A stretch of 59,301 nt of DNA from positions 1 through 59,301 of the IMG/VR virus record IMGVR_UViG_3300033155_000832, one strand, 5' to 3'. Source of the stretch: a virus. Below are positions 15,194-23,135 of this stretch, one piece after another. A program made the translations under genes and the position numbers. Numbering within the stretch: position 1 is the stretch's first letter; each line of letters begins with the position of its first letter. The notes under the pieces were generated by a model. That model had not been told where the DNA came from. It searched no databases and saw only the letters and a list, made by a program, of their open reading frames with translations.

Positions 15194-15900
15194 GCGGTCT
15201 CAGGCTTGGTGGCTCGAGGCATCGGCATAAGGATGGCGATACGCCCGTCCGTGAAGTCTAATCGGATCGAACCGCTCGCAGATGTTTGGCGCATACTAGA
15301 CGGCAGTCCTTGACTGGTTGCAAAGTCGTACGACCGTTTCGGGATGGCGTACCGCCAGTGTTCCTGTGTCTCATTTGATTCGATAATGCCGTACGCGTAC
15401 TCGGGCTTAAGTTTCGGGTCAGGGCTGGCAGGTTCTATCAATACAAGTGCCCCGCACGTGATCGTATGGGTGTACGAACCGCCTGTGATCCGTTCCCATG
15501 GCGGGAAACTAACGGACTCATCGGGTAGGTGCTCGCCCGTCTTCGGGCAGTAGTAGCCTACCTCGTGTTCCTCTTCGGCTTTGGCGACAAACAATATGTT
15601 ACCGTTGGTTGCCACCCACAGAGCGCCTGTGCAGTATACGTGTCGAATGCTGTACCTGCTAGTCGCTTCGGCAGTTGCTTGCGCCACCCACTGAAACGCG
15701 GTTTTAGGCTTGCGGGGTTGTTTGGGTACGAACGACCGCGCGAGTAGCGAGATAGCCTTGCAGGTCTCGCTGTCTTCGTCGGCGCGAGCTTTGGCGTACA
15801 GGTCGGCTAAGGTCTTCCACTGTTCCCTGTCGGGAGTCTTACCTCGCCCGTCTTGGAAGTAATGGTTTGACGTTATGTTAACGGGGATAGGTCTGGTCAT
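15190..15900 (-). CDS. Hypothetical protein, possibly clamp-like, 236 aa
   Basis: ATG at 15900 with a variant of the shared leader (GAGAACACC). Residues about 85-105 (VYCTGALWVATNGNILFVAK) resemble the strand-turn-strand ATDGHRLH segment of DNA sliding-clamp-like phage proteins, and the C-terminus ends in a strand IRLDFTDGRIAILMPM. A beta-clamp-like fold is a speculative suggestion. Single-gene unit between two promoters of the family. Confidence 0.55.
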   Translation of the reverse strand: MTRPIPVNITSNHYFQDGRGKTPDREQWKTLADLYAKARADEDSETCKAISLLARSFVPKQPRKPKTAFQWVAQATAEATSRYSIRHVYCTGALWVATNGNILFVAKAEEEHEVGYYCPKTGEHLPDESVSFPPWERITGGSYTHTITCGALVLIEPASPDPKLKPEYAYGIIESNETQEHWRYAIPKRSYDFATSQGLPSSMRQTSASGSIRLDFTDGRIAILMPMPRATKPETA

Positions 15901-15939
15901 GGTGTTCTCGGTTGGAGGGTGAAAGCTGTTTACCCTCGC

Positions 15940-15993
15940 AGTTTACACACTTCGATAACAGTTGTCAAGCGCTTTATATACTTTTTCGTATAT
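15940..15993 (-). promoter_or_regulatory. Sigma70-like promoter with AT-rich inverted repeat
   Basis: -35 TTGACA (15963-15968), 17-nt spacer ending GAAGTGTG, -10 TAAACT (15940-15945). The inverted repeat TATAC-N6-GTATA lies at 15977-15992. It drives 15190-15900. Confidence 0.9.
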
Positions 15994-16016
15994 TTTTCTG
16001 TAAGCCGTAAGTTCGG

Positions 16017-16031
16017 GTGACAAACTGTCAC
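16017..16031. repeat. Dispersed 15-bp palindrome, copy A
   Basis: GTGACAAACTGTCAC: 6-bp arms around AAC. Overlaps the stop codon of the MuF-like gene. Three more exact copies (in the opposite orientation) lie at 41893, 42172 and 47658, all near ends of units. Confidence 0.75.
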
Positions 16032-16876
16032 GCTTTCCGCTTCGTCCTGATGCGCTGTAGTGCTCGGATGTGTCGCTCCCGTTCTTTGAGGGGGTCGCCG
16101 CTCATCTTCAACCACTCTGCGTACGGCACCACACTTAACAAAAGCCTATCTCTGCAACGTGTAAGGCAAATTGTAGCCCCACTTCGCGGCTGGGTTGGTA
16201 AAGTATACTTCGTGTACGGGCTGTTCTTGATGAGGTAGCGACAGCTCTCACATGTGTTGCCGTCGTTCGGCCCTACCCAATATATCTTAATATTATCGGG
16301 CATACCGATAACCCTGCCCGCTTGGAAGATAGCCTCGAGCGCGTCTGAATACATGTCGAGACGTCTGCGGTATCCCATGCGACCTTTGCCTGCTGTTATA
16401 TCGTTCATAAACTTGTTGAAATATCGCATTTCGTGGGAGATCGCGCTCTTCAGGTACGCGGAGTCTTTCGCGCTGAGCTGAGTGGTTACCTTTTTACCGC
16501 TGGCGCGTACTCCCGCAGTAAAGGCTTGCTCCATGGCATGCCGTTGTTGCTTCTGCATATCGGCCTTGAAGCGTACAGGGTTCTTGGTCTTGGCCTGCTC
16601 GTACGTAGTAAGCAGTGCCCGCATCATTAGTTTCCTGTTGCGTACGAGCTTGGCCTGTTCCTTGCGCGCCTTGATAAGGGAGGACGTGCGATACTTCTTG
16701 AGGTTCACACCTGCTGGGGTCTTCATTAAGAGCTTCTTAGCGATACTCAGATCCCCGCCCTTTACTGTGCCTATGCCTTTTCCTTCGTACAGCCACGGGC
16801 GGTCGTACGCATCGTACGTGGGTGCGTACACGAATAGGTCATCTGCGTATATCGTGGTAGTGCTGTCGTCTTGCAT
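16028..16876 (-). CDS. MuF-like phage head morphogenesis (minor capsid) protein, 282 aa
   Basis: The C-terminal third has the SPP1 gp7/Mu F signature: ND-G-NTCESC (C209, C212), then a Pro/Thr-rich spacer and a second Cys pair (C237, C241) in CLTRCRDRL. A basic helical N-terminal half (IKARKEQAKLVRNRKLMMRA) precedes it. Family members sit inside or at the vertex of the procapsid next to the portal and help assembly or are ejected with DNA. Two genes after the portal is the expected place. The 15-bp palindrome overlaps its stop. Confidence 0.75.
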   Translation of the reverse strand: MQDDSTTTIYADDLFVYAPTYDAYDRPWLYEGKGIGTVKGGDLSIAKKLLMKTPAGVNLKKYRTSSLIKARKEQAKLVRNRKLMMRALLTTYEQAKTKNPVRFKADMQKQQRHAMEQAFTAGVRASGKKVTTQLSAKDSAYLKSAISHEMRYFNKFMNDITAGKGRMGYRRRLDMYSDALEAIFQAGRVIGMPDNIKIYWVGPNDGNTCESCRYLIKNSPYTKYTLPTQPRSGATICLTRCRDRLLLSVVPYAEWLKMSGDPLKERERHIRALQRIRTKRKA

Positions 16877-17231
16877 TGTTGTATCGGCACCAAAGGGCGT
16901 GAAGAGCTTTGTGGGCGCGGGTAGGTGAGTACGGGAAGTTGAACAGTTGCGCTAAAAGCGTCGCCCTTGGTAGTAGCGTCAAAAATGGGCGGTCTTTGTA
17001 TCCGGACACGACGACTCGGCCAATGTACGGTATCTCACAGTCATGCCCCTGTGCGAGGCTTTGATACATCGCGTCACAGTACGCTTGCACCACCGCCTCC
17101 GTCTGTTCGTACGATACTCCGGTGTTGATGGACGCGGTTATGATGACATGGTCGAGCTCCTTGTTGGCGCCTATGTCACTCCCTCTTATCCTGTGGTTAT
17201 TATTTTGCAATACTGCGCCAGCTTTCGTCAA
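16839..17231 (-). CDS. HU/IHF-like DNA-binding protein, about 130 aa
   Basis: The central region (YEQTEAVVQAYCDAMYQSLA then QGHDCEIPYIGRVVVSGY) matches the helix-helix-strand opening of HU/IHF proteins, where the usual text is an A-x-x-A-V-x-A helix followed by G-x-x-V-x-L-P-x-G-x-F. The typical Pro-tipped DNA-binding arms are short or absent. Start uncertain: no in-frame ATG, TTG candidates at 17231 and 17210 overlap the portal gene by 32 or 11 nt, and a good Shine-Dalgarno further on faces an out-of-frame ATG. Likely a DNA-bending or virion nucleoid protein. Confidence 0.6.
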   Translation of the reverse strand: MTKAGAVLQNNNHRIRGSDIGANKELDHVIITASINTGVSYEQTEAVVQAYCDAMYQSLAQGHDCEIPYIGRVVVSGYKDRPFLTLLPRATLLAQLFNFPYSPTRAHKALHALWCRYNNARRQHYHDIRR

Positions 17232-18828
17232 GGTCTTTATCGACCTCGATAGAGTGGCTCTTACCGCGGGCGGAGGCGATAGAGCACATCGACTGGTCGC
17301 GTTGTAGTTGGGCTTCGGACTTCAGATCACCCATGAGCTCGCACTTCATCAGAGACTTCGTTAACTCCGCTCCTGTGCCTGCGTCCCATATACGGTCTAG
17401 CGCTTCTTTGTTTTCGTTTGTCAGCATCGAAGCGACGTCCTGCTCTCCGGACTCGACCGCGTCACCTGCGCCGGCTTCGTTCGCAAACTTACGAGTGGCT
17501 CGGTATATCAGGTTAGACGGTAGCTTGAGGTGGTGGATCATCACATATAGTGACCATACTTTCGGGTCGACGCCTAAGCCTTCGCCCACACGTAGTAACG
17601 ACTCGGTGGTCTCATTGCGTAACCGTAAAATCTCTGCGCGGTCGAGCTCTTCTAAGTACGAGGGTGGCGCCATCTTAACAGCCCATTCGAGGGACGACGC
17701 TTCGTCGCCCATACCCATTAAGTGCATGTTCACCTCAAGTGTGGTACGTATCCCTGTTTTGAGGGAGCGCTGTACGCGCTTAACCGAACGCGCAAACCGC
17801 ATGTCCTGCTGGGACAGTGAAGTCTTCCCGTTCAGGTCGCCTTCGAATCCGAAATATGCCTTAGGTGCTCGTGCGGCGCCAAAGAACTTATTCGTGTAAT
17901 ATTCTAAATCGAACATCTGCCCCATGTCACCACTGCCGGGCAGGGTGTCTATGCGCGTCTGTGTGTTCTCGTACATAGGCAGGAACAAGTGTTCGAGCGG
18001 TTGTAGTGGGTTCCACTTCTGTCGGTACGTGCCTGTGGCAGGGTCTGCGTATTCGTGCCTGTTAAATCGGCTTCGCCACCTATTCAACTGGCGAGCAACG
18101 CGCTCAGGCGGGGTCGCCTGCATATCCACCCAAACCGCATAACGGTCGGGAGCTCTCTGCATACGGTAGGTTAGCGCCGCGTCTTCGGTGAGTACGAGCT
18201 GACGCCATGCGCGGAACATAGGTGCGAGGAGGCTGGTGCCGTACATACTGTCTTCGTCGCGCCCTAAGAGGCGAAAGTGTGCGTAGTCCCATGGGTACGA
18301 TGTCTTAGATTTGCGCATTTCACGGAACTTCTGTCCTGTCTGCTTGAAGCCTACGAGCCTATCCAGTGCGTCTTCTACTCGGAACGTCTTCGACGGAGGT
18401 GCGGTACGCCATCCGATGACCCCTAGTTTGTTCGAATACGCTAAACGCCGGAAATGGTCGCCACGTTTGCTCATGTTATATGCGATTGCCGTTATACGGT
18501 CTTCTATCTTCAGGTGGTCTAAGCACTTATGAGAAGCCTCTACGATCTTAGGATCGGAGGACTCTACCCACGCGGTTCGGCCTTGTTCAGGGTCGGGCTG
18601 TGTAGCGTCCTCTGCGTACGCCTCTAAAACGGACGCCACGAGGTCGAAGTCCGCCATGTGGTCGAATATGCGGTACGACTGCGGGCGTGATGTGCGAGAC
18701 AGTAGTCGATCACCTGCCAAAGTGTCGTCGTCTTCGTCTATGTCGTTGGCAGGGTGCACCACCTCACGCGCGTTCTCAGGTGAGGCGCCCCATTGGTATC
18801 GTGAAAATAGTCGTAGAATCGGGTTCAT
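17200..18828 (-). CDS. Portal protein, 542 aa
   Basis: Start set at ATG 18828, whose ATGA overlaps the terminase stop; an in-frame ATG at 18852 would lie inside the terminase gene. Recognisable portal segments: LLGRDEDSMYGTSLLAPMFR (about 200-215), GTSLL-type wing residues, QPLEHLFLPMYENTQTRIDT and then the crown/clip passage LPGSGDMGQMFDLEYYTNKF followed by FGFEGDLNGKTSLSQQDMRF, all typical of T4 gp20-type portals. It forms the dodecameric vertex channel, docks the terminase and later the neck. Located directly downstream of the large terminase, and probably also expressed from a promoter inside that gene (19011-19039). Confidence 0.9.
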   Translation of the reverse strand: MNPILRLFSRYQWGASPENAREVVHPANDIDEDDDTLAGDRLLSRTSRPQSYRIFDHMADFDLVASVLEAYAEDATQPDPEQGRTAWVESSDPKIVEASHKCLDHLKIEDRITAIAYNMSKRGDHFRRLAYSNKLGVIGWRTAPPSKTFRVEDALDRLVGFKQTGQKFREMRKSKTSYPWDYAHFRLLGRDEDSMYGTSLLAPMFRAWRQLVLTEDAALTYRMQRAPDRYAVWVDMQATPPERVARQLNRWRSRFNRHEYADPATGTYRQKWNPLQPLEHLFLPMYENTQTRIDTLPGSGDMGQMFDLEYYTNKFFGAARAPKAYFGFEGDLNGKTSLSQQDMRFARSVKRVQRSLKTGIRTTLEVNMHLMGMGDEASSLEWAVKMAPPSYLEELDRAEILRLRNETTESLLRVGEGLGVDPKVWSLYVMIHHLKLPSNLIYRATRKFANEAGAGDAVESGEQDVASMLTNENKEALDRIWDAGTGAELTKSLMKCELMGDLKSEAQLQRDQSMCSIASARGKSHSIEVDKDLDESWRSIAK

Positions 18829-21800
18829 ATATTTTCTCGTAGTGTCTGCCATCCATTATACGACGCACGAGGTTCTGCGTGTTGGACGGTCTGGTCGGTT
18901 ACTTGGTCGGTTACTTGGTCGGTTACTTGGTCGGTTACTTGGTCGGTCACCGGTGCGGGGTCACGCACAGGCGCTGATAGCGCTGTTACCGCCTCAGGAT
19001 GTGTAAGTGCATTATACACACTTCCACAAGCGCTGTCAGCCACGTCTTTAGAGCCTTTACCGCCCTTCGAGGATAGTGCGGGGTGATCAACCTTATAGCG
19101 CGCGCCTCCTCCTACGCCTCCCGAAGTTACGTGGTGTCGCTGTAGGTCAACCATTTCGTTCTCGAACCACGAGTGGTGTGCATACCGCACGCGCCGCTCA
19201 AAGAGTGCGTTACGTAGTGTCATGTACTGCGTGTCGTCTCTATCCACCGACAGGATCTCTGCGGAGAAGCCCGCGCGCTTCAGGAGCTGGACGCTGTCTC
19301 GCGACTGGAAACCGTCATACGTCGTATGTGCGATGCGGTAGAACTGTGCGAGGTACTGTATCAGGTCGCGTAACTTCCATAGTGCGATCTCGCCTGCGTT
19401 GGGGGGCACCACCCGAAGCATGAAGTCGATTTCCACGATGGGCTTGTTTAGGTACGTCTGTGTGCCGTCAGGCAAGCGCGCCTGCGTGCGTAGCGTGCCG
19501 ACAGGGTGTGCCATGGATATGCCGAGGGCGTCACCTGTCAGGCCGATGTCGATGTGAATGAAACGTGGTTTGTCTGGGTGCCGTTTCGGGGTGTAAAGCC
19601 CGTCGACAATGTCGCAGACGCGCAACGGTCGGAAATAATGGCTCAGCGGTTCTTCGTCTAACGTAGTGATCGACACCTCCTCGTGTGCCCACGGGCTAAT
19701 CACATCAGGGTCGACGCAGTCTAAGAGAGACTGACGGTCAGGTACTAGCGGGCTGACGTTGAATGTGGCGATGCCTGCGATGTCACGTAAGGACTGGTCA
19801 GGGTCGCGTTCGAAGTCCTTGCGAAACTCGGAAGGGACGTCGATGATCTTAGCCGACGCGCGTGCTTCTTCGTCCTTGCCCATGATACGAGTAGGGTGCA
19901 TCCGGTCACCCACTTCCACGCGAAAGCGCGCTTTACCGAACTTATGTGCGCCTTTTATCTCCCACAGCCTGTAGTCACTGACGTACATATTCTTGCCGAC
20001 CTGCCCTCGAATACCCTCCACCATTCGTGTGCCCGCCTCTTCCTGTATCCTCTGCTCTAGGAATGACGTCTGTGCGTTCTTAGAGGACATGAGCATGCAG
20101 AGTCCGGGAACTTCTCCGCCGGGGCGTGCGAACCGGCTCCGAATACGGGTTGACGTACTCGAGTAAAGATCATACGCCTGTCCGACTTGCTTACCCGCGG
20201 CGACGTCGCGCTTACTGCGCATGAAGTTTACTTCGTCCATGGCGTAGGAGTAAATGTTGAGGCCTATCGCGTGCAGGTTTGAAGAACCACTTACCACCCT
20301 CACAGGTATGTGCGTAGTGTTCGTCCATGACATCACAGAGTCGATCTTGCGGTTTCGTGGAAAGACTTCACGGAAGTACGGGGAGCGGTCGACGTTGCCC
20401 ATCATCATAGGGTAGCCGGAGCCTCCGACCTGCCCTTTCGTGATCGAGTACAGGCCTAAAACAAACATGGAGTTACTCGGTAGCCCGTAATAATCAGCTG
20501 GGGACTTAAGGCACGACAGCCGGTAAAGGATGTAGGTCATAGCCAGCATAGCCAACGTGGTTTTGCCGACGCCAATAGCCCCCGTATTCCCTGAGATAAT
20601 ACCGTCGCGACCGTTCGTCGAGATCGCGAAATTACCGTAGTCAGGGACGGTTAGGCAGTATACGTGGTCTATTTCAGCTTTCCTTATGGATACGACCTTA
20701 TGGTTGCGATAACCATGCCTAACGTCGCGGATCGTGAGTCCTGCGTCGCGAAGTATCCGCACCACTGCGTTACGCGAGATCTCAAGCGCGGTATAAACGG
20801 CACTTAGGTTTCCGTGGGTGTCGTAACTGTCGTATATATCACGCACAGAGACGTCCCTCCGTACCTTACTTGTATCCTTGCCCCACGTGTTCCCTATGCT
20901 CCGTAACGAGCATCGTAGTGACGCCTCACGGTGCTGTTCTGGGTCTGACCAGCGAACGGCATTGCCCTTCTTACCTGCCACGGAACAAGATAGAGGTGTA
21001 TTAACCTTCTGCGCGTGTTCGAGATTACTGATCGCAAGAGCACGCCCCTTGGCTGTGTTCATGTACTTCTTGTGGCCTTTTCGTATCGGAGAGTGGGGGT
21101 CGTTGCATGCTATTGTCTGCCGTAGTGATGCTCGTTTTCGCGAGGCTTCTGTCGGCCCTGCCTGTCGGTGTAGCTCTCTGTGGTCGCCCCACCCCATCCA
21201 ACGAAGATTTTCGGGACTGTTGTTTCGTTTGTCGAAATCTACGTGGTGGCAGACGGCACGGTCGTACCCGTCCGACCCTTCCCACGTCTTAGGACACGTA
21301 CCGCCTGTGTGTTCCGACGCCACCATCCTGTGCGTGTACTCCCAAGCCTTTGTCCCTGTGCTATAGACCTGCTCATACCCTTGCAAGCGTTGTCCTGTCT
21401 GTTTCTTGTCCCTTGTCAGGAACGGCATGAGGGCGTCGCCTTCCTTTAAGTCACGTAGTCTGCGCTTGGTGCCGTCGTGGCACACAAACTCGTGGTCTGC
21501 GTTCGCCTTGACGGTACTGCCGTCATCCAACGTCAGCTCGTACAGTTGGTCTTTTGCGAACTTAGTGACGCGTGTGCACTTCCCTGAGCGCATGTTACCT
21601 GCGGTGTCTGCGGAATACACCCAAAAGTCGTCACCCTTGTCTCCGTACTCAGCGTAAAGCTCTTTGAGTGTGCGCGTACGCCCGTCGAGCAAAGGAACAC
21701 GAGTGTCTCCGTGCAGACAGAGTATCCATTCTGATATGGTGGAGCCGGGTGCGAAGATGTGCTCTAGGTCGCGTATCCAAGGATCGGCCAGAATATCGAG

Positions 21801-22145
21801 AGAACTGCTGTCCTTGGTGTCGACGAACAACCCGCCTGCGTAGTAGTGGTCTTCTAGGAACGGAACGATCTGTACCGGCTTCCGGAGGTAATCGACTTCC
21901 CAAAGTATATCCGCGGACGCGTTATCTGCGTCCCCTGTCTGTAGTGCTTCGCGCATCCATTTCAGTACGTACGCCCGTTCGCCGGTCTTCAGTGTGTCGA
22001 ACAGGTCACGACGGTCATGCAGTACCTCTGCCAACACCTTGTCGTACAGCGCTTTATCGTCTGACGTGCGGACGCTAGCAGGGCGAACGGGGTCTGCTTG
22101 TAAATCTGCGGGTACTGCTATCTTAGGTCGTCTGCGTACTGGCAT
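18825..22145 (-). CDS. terL: Terminase large subunit precursor with intein in Walker A, 1106 aa
   Basis: Extein N-part 1-142, intein 143-520, extein C-part 521-1106; spliced product about 728 aa. After splicing the P-loop reads L-TGAIGVGKTT, with Walker B AMDEVNF near 635-641 and the RNase H-like nuclease start FIHIDIGLTGDALG near 862-875 (D866, D872). It drives ATP-powered packaging and cuts concatemers, docking on the portal encoded next. The C-terminal tail (about 1066-1090) is a short tandem repeat of VTDQ. ATG at 22145 overlaps the upstream stop (TAATG). The intein splits the ATP site exactly, so packaging depends on splicing. A family promoter lies within the 3' part. Confidence 0.92.
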   Translation of the reverse strand: MPVRRRPKIAVPADLQADPVRPASVRTSDDKALYDKVLAEVLHDRRDLFDTLKTGERAYVLKWMREALQTGDADNASADILWEVDYLRKPVQIVPFLEDHYYAGGLFVDTKDSSSLDILADPWIRDLEHIFAPGSTISEWILCLHGDTRVPLLDGRTRTLKELYAEYGDKGDDFWVYSADTAGNMRSGKCTRVTKFAKDQLYELTLDDGSTVKANADHEFVCHDGTKRRLRDLKEGDALMPFLTRDKKQTGQRLQGYEQVYSTGTKAWEYTHRMVASEHTGGTCPKTWEGSDGYDRAVCHHVDFDKRNNSPENLRWMGWGDHRELHRQAGPTEASRKRASLRQTIACNDPHSPIRKGHKKYMNTAKGRALAISNLEHAQKVNTPLSCSVAGKKGNAVRWSDPEQHREASLRCSLRSIGNTWGKDTSKVRRDVSVRDIYDSYDTHGNLSAVYTALEISRNAVVRILRDAGLTIRDVRHGYRNHKVVSIRKAEIDHVYCLTVPDYGNFAISTNGRDGIISGNTGAIGVGKTTLAMLAMTYILYRLSCLKSPADYYGLPSNSMFVLGLYSITKGQVGGSGYPMMMGNVDRSPYFREVFPRNRKIDSVMSWTNTTHIPVRVVSGSSNLHAIGLNIYSYAMDEVNFMRSKRDVAAGKQVGQAYDLYSSTSTRIRSRFARPGGEVPGLCMLMSSKNAQTSFLEQRIQEEAGTRMVEGIRGQVGKNMYVSDYRLWEIKGAHKFGKARFRVEVGDRMHPTRIMGKDEEARASAKIIDVPSEFRKDFERDPDQSLRDIAGIATFNVSPLVPDRQSLLDCVDPDVISPWAHEEVSITTLDEEPLSHYFRPLRVCDIVDGLYTPKRHPDKPRFIHIDIGLTGDALGISMAHPVGTLRTQARLPDGTQTYLNKPIVEIDFMLRVVPPNAGEIALWKLRDLIQYLAQFYRIAHTTYDGFQSRDSVQLLKRAGFSAEILSVDRDDTQYMTLRNALFERRVRYAHHSWFENEMVDLQRHHVTSGGVGGGARYKVDHPALSSKGGKGSKDVADSACGSVYNALTHPEAVTALSAPVRDPAPVTDQVTDQVTDQVTDQVTDQTVQHAEPRASYNGWQTLRENI
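18893..18952 (-). repeat. 12-bp tandem repeat near the terminase 3' end
   Basis: Four exact copies of a 12-bp unit (plus strand GGTCGGTTACTT) and a partial fifth with two changes. It encodes VTDQ repeated five times in the C-terminal tail of the terminase, keeping frame. Slippage-prone, so copy number may vary between relatives. Confidence 0.85.
19011..19039 (-). promoter_or_regulatory. Promoter inside the terminase gene
   Basis: -35 CTGACA (19034-19039), 17-nt spacer ending GAAGTGTG, -10 TATAAT (19011-19016). Only the first -35 base departs from the family. It lies in the last 200 nt of the terminase coding sequence and would drive the portal, HU-like and MuF-like genes independently of terminase. 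Confidence 0.75.
20586..21719 (-). mobile_element. HNH intein in TerL (378 aa)
   Basis: Residues 143-520 of the precursor. Block A begins at C143 (CLHGDTRVPLLDGRTRTLKE). Block B has the NADH variant of TxxH. The endonuclease core CHHVDFDKRNNSPENL with a downstream WGDHRELH has intact H-N-H residues. A helix-turn-helix (LSAVYTALEISRNAVVRILR) may aid target binding. Block F is VYCLTVPDYGNFAI and the C-terminus is SGN followed by extein Thr. The usual penultimate His of HN is Gly. Insertion is immediately before TGAIGVGKTT. Confidence 0.92.
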
Positions 22146-22864
22146 TATTTACGCCCCTTCTTCGTCTGCTTTTTGGTGCCTGCGGTTCGTCCTATACGTG
22201 TCCGCACTTTAGACGCCACTTTTTTCGCCACTTTAGATGACTGCACCTTTTTGCGTTTCGCGTTCTTCTCCGCGCTCGCTTTGACCTTTTTCTTCTGTGC
22301 GTCGACCAGTGCCACCACATCCCCGTGCACCTTCTCTATCGCTGTGCGAGTCCGCTCCCTGCTTATCGCCTTAGTCTCATATGTATGCGCATCGTCTTCG
22401 TCATAATCAAACTCAAGCGTAGTCTCTCTGCCACCCACGAGGATCTTCAGGTTCAGCTCACGGACGCCCGCCACTTCGGCCTGTTTGGTGTCAATGCCTA
22501 TCTGCTCGATAACATTCTCGGCTGTGCGTAACTGCATAGCCGAAGGTGCCTGCGGAGGCATAGGATCACCTGCCTCTATGATCTTCGCTAATTCTGCGTG
22601 CTCGGGTACGTCGTCCAGCGACCTATCGAGGATGTCCAGCGCCTTAGGTAGCATAGAGGTGACGCGCCTGCGTGCCCAGTGCTTAGCACGTGCCTCGGTC
22701 TGCTCACGTTCAGTAAAGTCAAGCGCGAGCAACCGTAGGTACTCCTGCACTTCCTTCTGTTGTTGGAAGCCTTTGAGGCGCTCCACCGTCCAGCCACTGT
22801 GTAGTAGCCCCATCGGTCCTTGCGCGAACAGTACATCAGCGTATTTCTTGTCAGATTCGGTCAT
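22145..22864 (-). CDS. Probable terminase small subunit, 239 aa
   Basis: Lies directly upstream of the large terminase with a TAATG overlap, the classic TerS position. Helical N-terminal half (VERLKGFQQQKEVQEYLRLL, RRVTSMLPKALDILDRSLDD) with a possible DNA-binding helix pair, central AENVIEQIGI, and a very lysine-rich C-terminus (about 190-239; KVKASAEKNAKRKKVQSSK). TerS recognises the packaging start site and stimulates TerL. No motif proves it, so the call rests mostly on position and composition. Confidence 0.65.
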   Translation of the reverse strand: MTESDKKYADVLFAQGPMGLLHSGWTVERLKGFQQQKEVQEYLRLLALDFTEREQTEARAKHWARRRVTSMLPKALDILDRSLDDVPEHAELAKIIEAGDPMPPQAPSAMQLRTAENVIEQIGIDTKQAEVAGVRELNLKILVGGRETTLEFDYDEDDAHTYETKAISRERTRTAIEKVHGDVVALVDAQKKKVKASAEKNAKRKKVQSSKVAKKVASKVRTRIGRTAGTKKQTKKGRK

Positions 22865-23135
22865 GTGCTCTGATTCTCTTGAGTAACTTGCGGGATAACT
22901 TCATTCGTACGTGTGTGCGTGCTCCTACAGTACGTACGGCGCCTGCACGGGCAAAGCGTGTAGGCTTCTTGGTGTACGGCTCTAGCTTGGCGACGCCCGT
23001 CAGTTGTACGCTGTGTCCACGTGCCAGCTCATCACTGATCGTATGCAGGTAGGTTGTGATTACCTTGGCAACGACTGCGACCGGTACGCCTGTGTCTGCG
23101 GTTACGCGTCCTCGTATGTTTAGCTTACTGCTCAC
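22851..23135 (-). CDS. HU-like DNA-binding protein, 94 aa
   Basis: GTG start at 23135 overlaps the upstream stop as GTGA and has GAGG upstream. VAKVITTYLHTISDELARGH then SVQLTGVAKLEPYTKKPTRF follows the HU/IHF text (helix, G-x-x-V-x-L-x-G-x-x-x-L-x-P), and the basic end (RMKLSRKLLKRI) would face DNA. About the length of a normal HU subunit (about 90 aa). Probably bends DNA in packaging-site choice or recombination; an IHF-like role next to the terminase genes is attractive but inferred. Second HU-like gene of the window. Confidence 0.75.
   Translation of the reverse strand: MSSKLNIRGRVTADTGVPVAVVAKVITTYLHTISDELARGHSVQLTGVAKLEPYTKKPTRFARAGAVRTVGARTHVRMKLSRKLLKRIRAHDRI

Noticed and set aside
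15930-16115. 61-codon minus-strand frame between the 15190-15900 and MuF-like genes
   Set aside because: It contains the promoter inverted repeat and the palindrome, and its product is compositionally odd.
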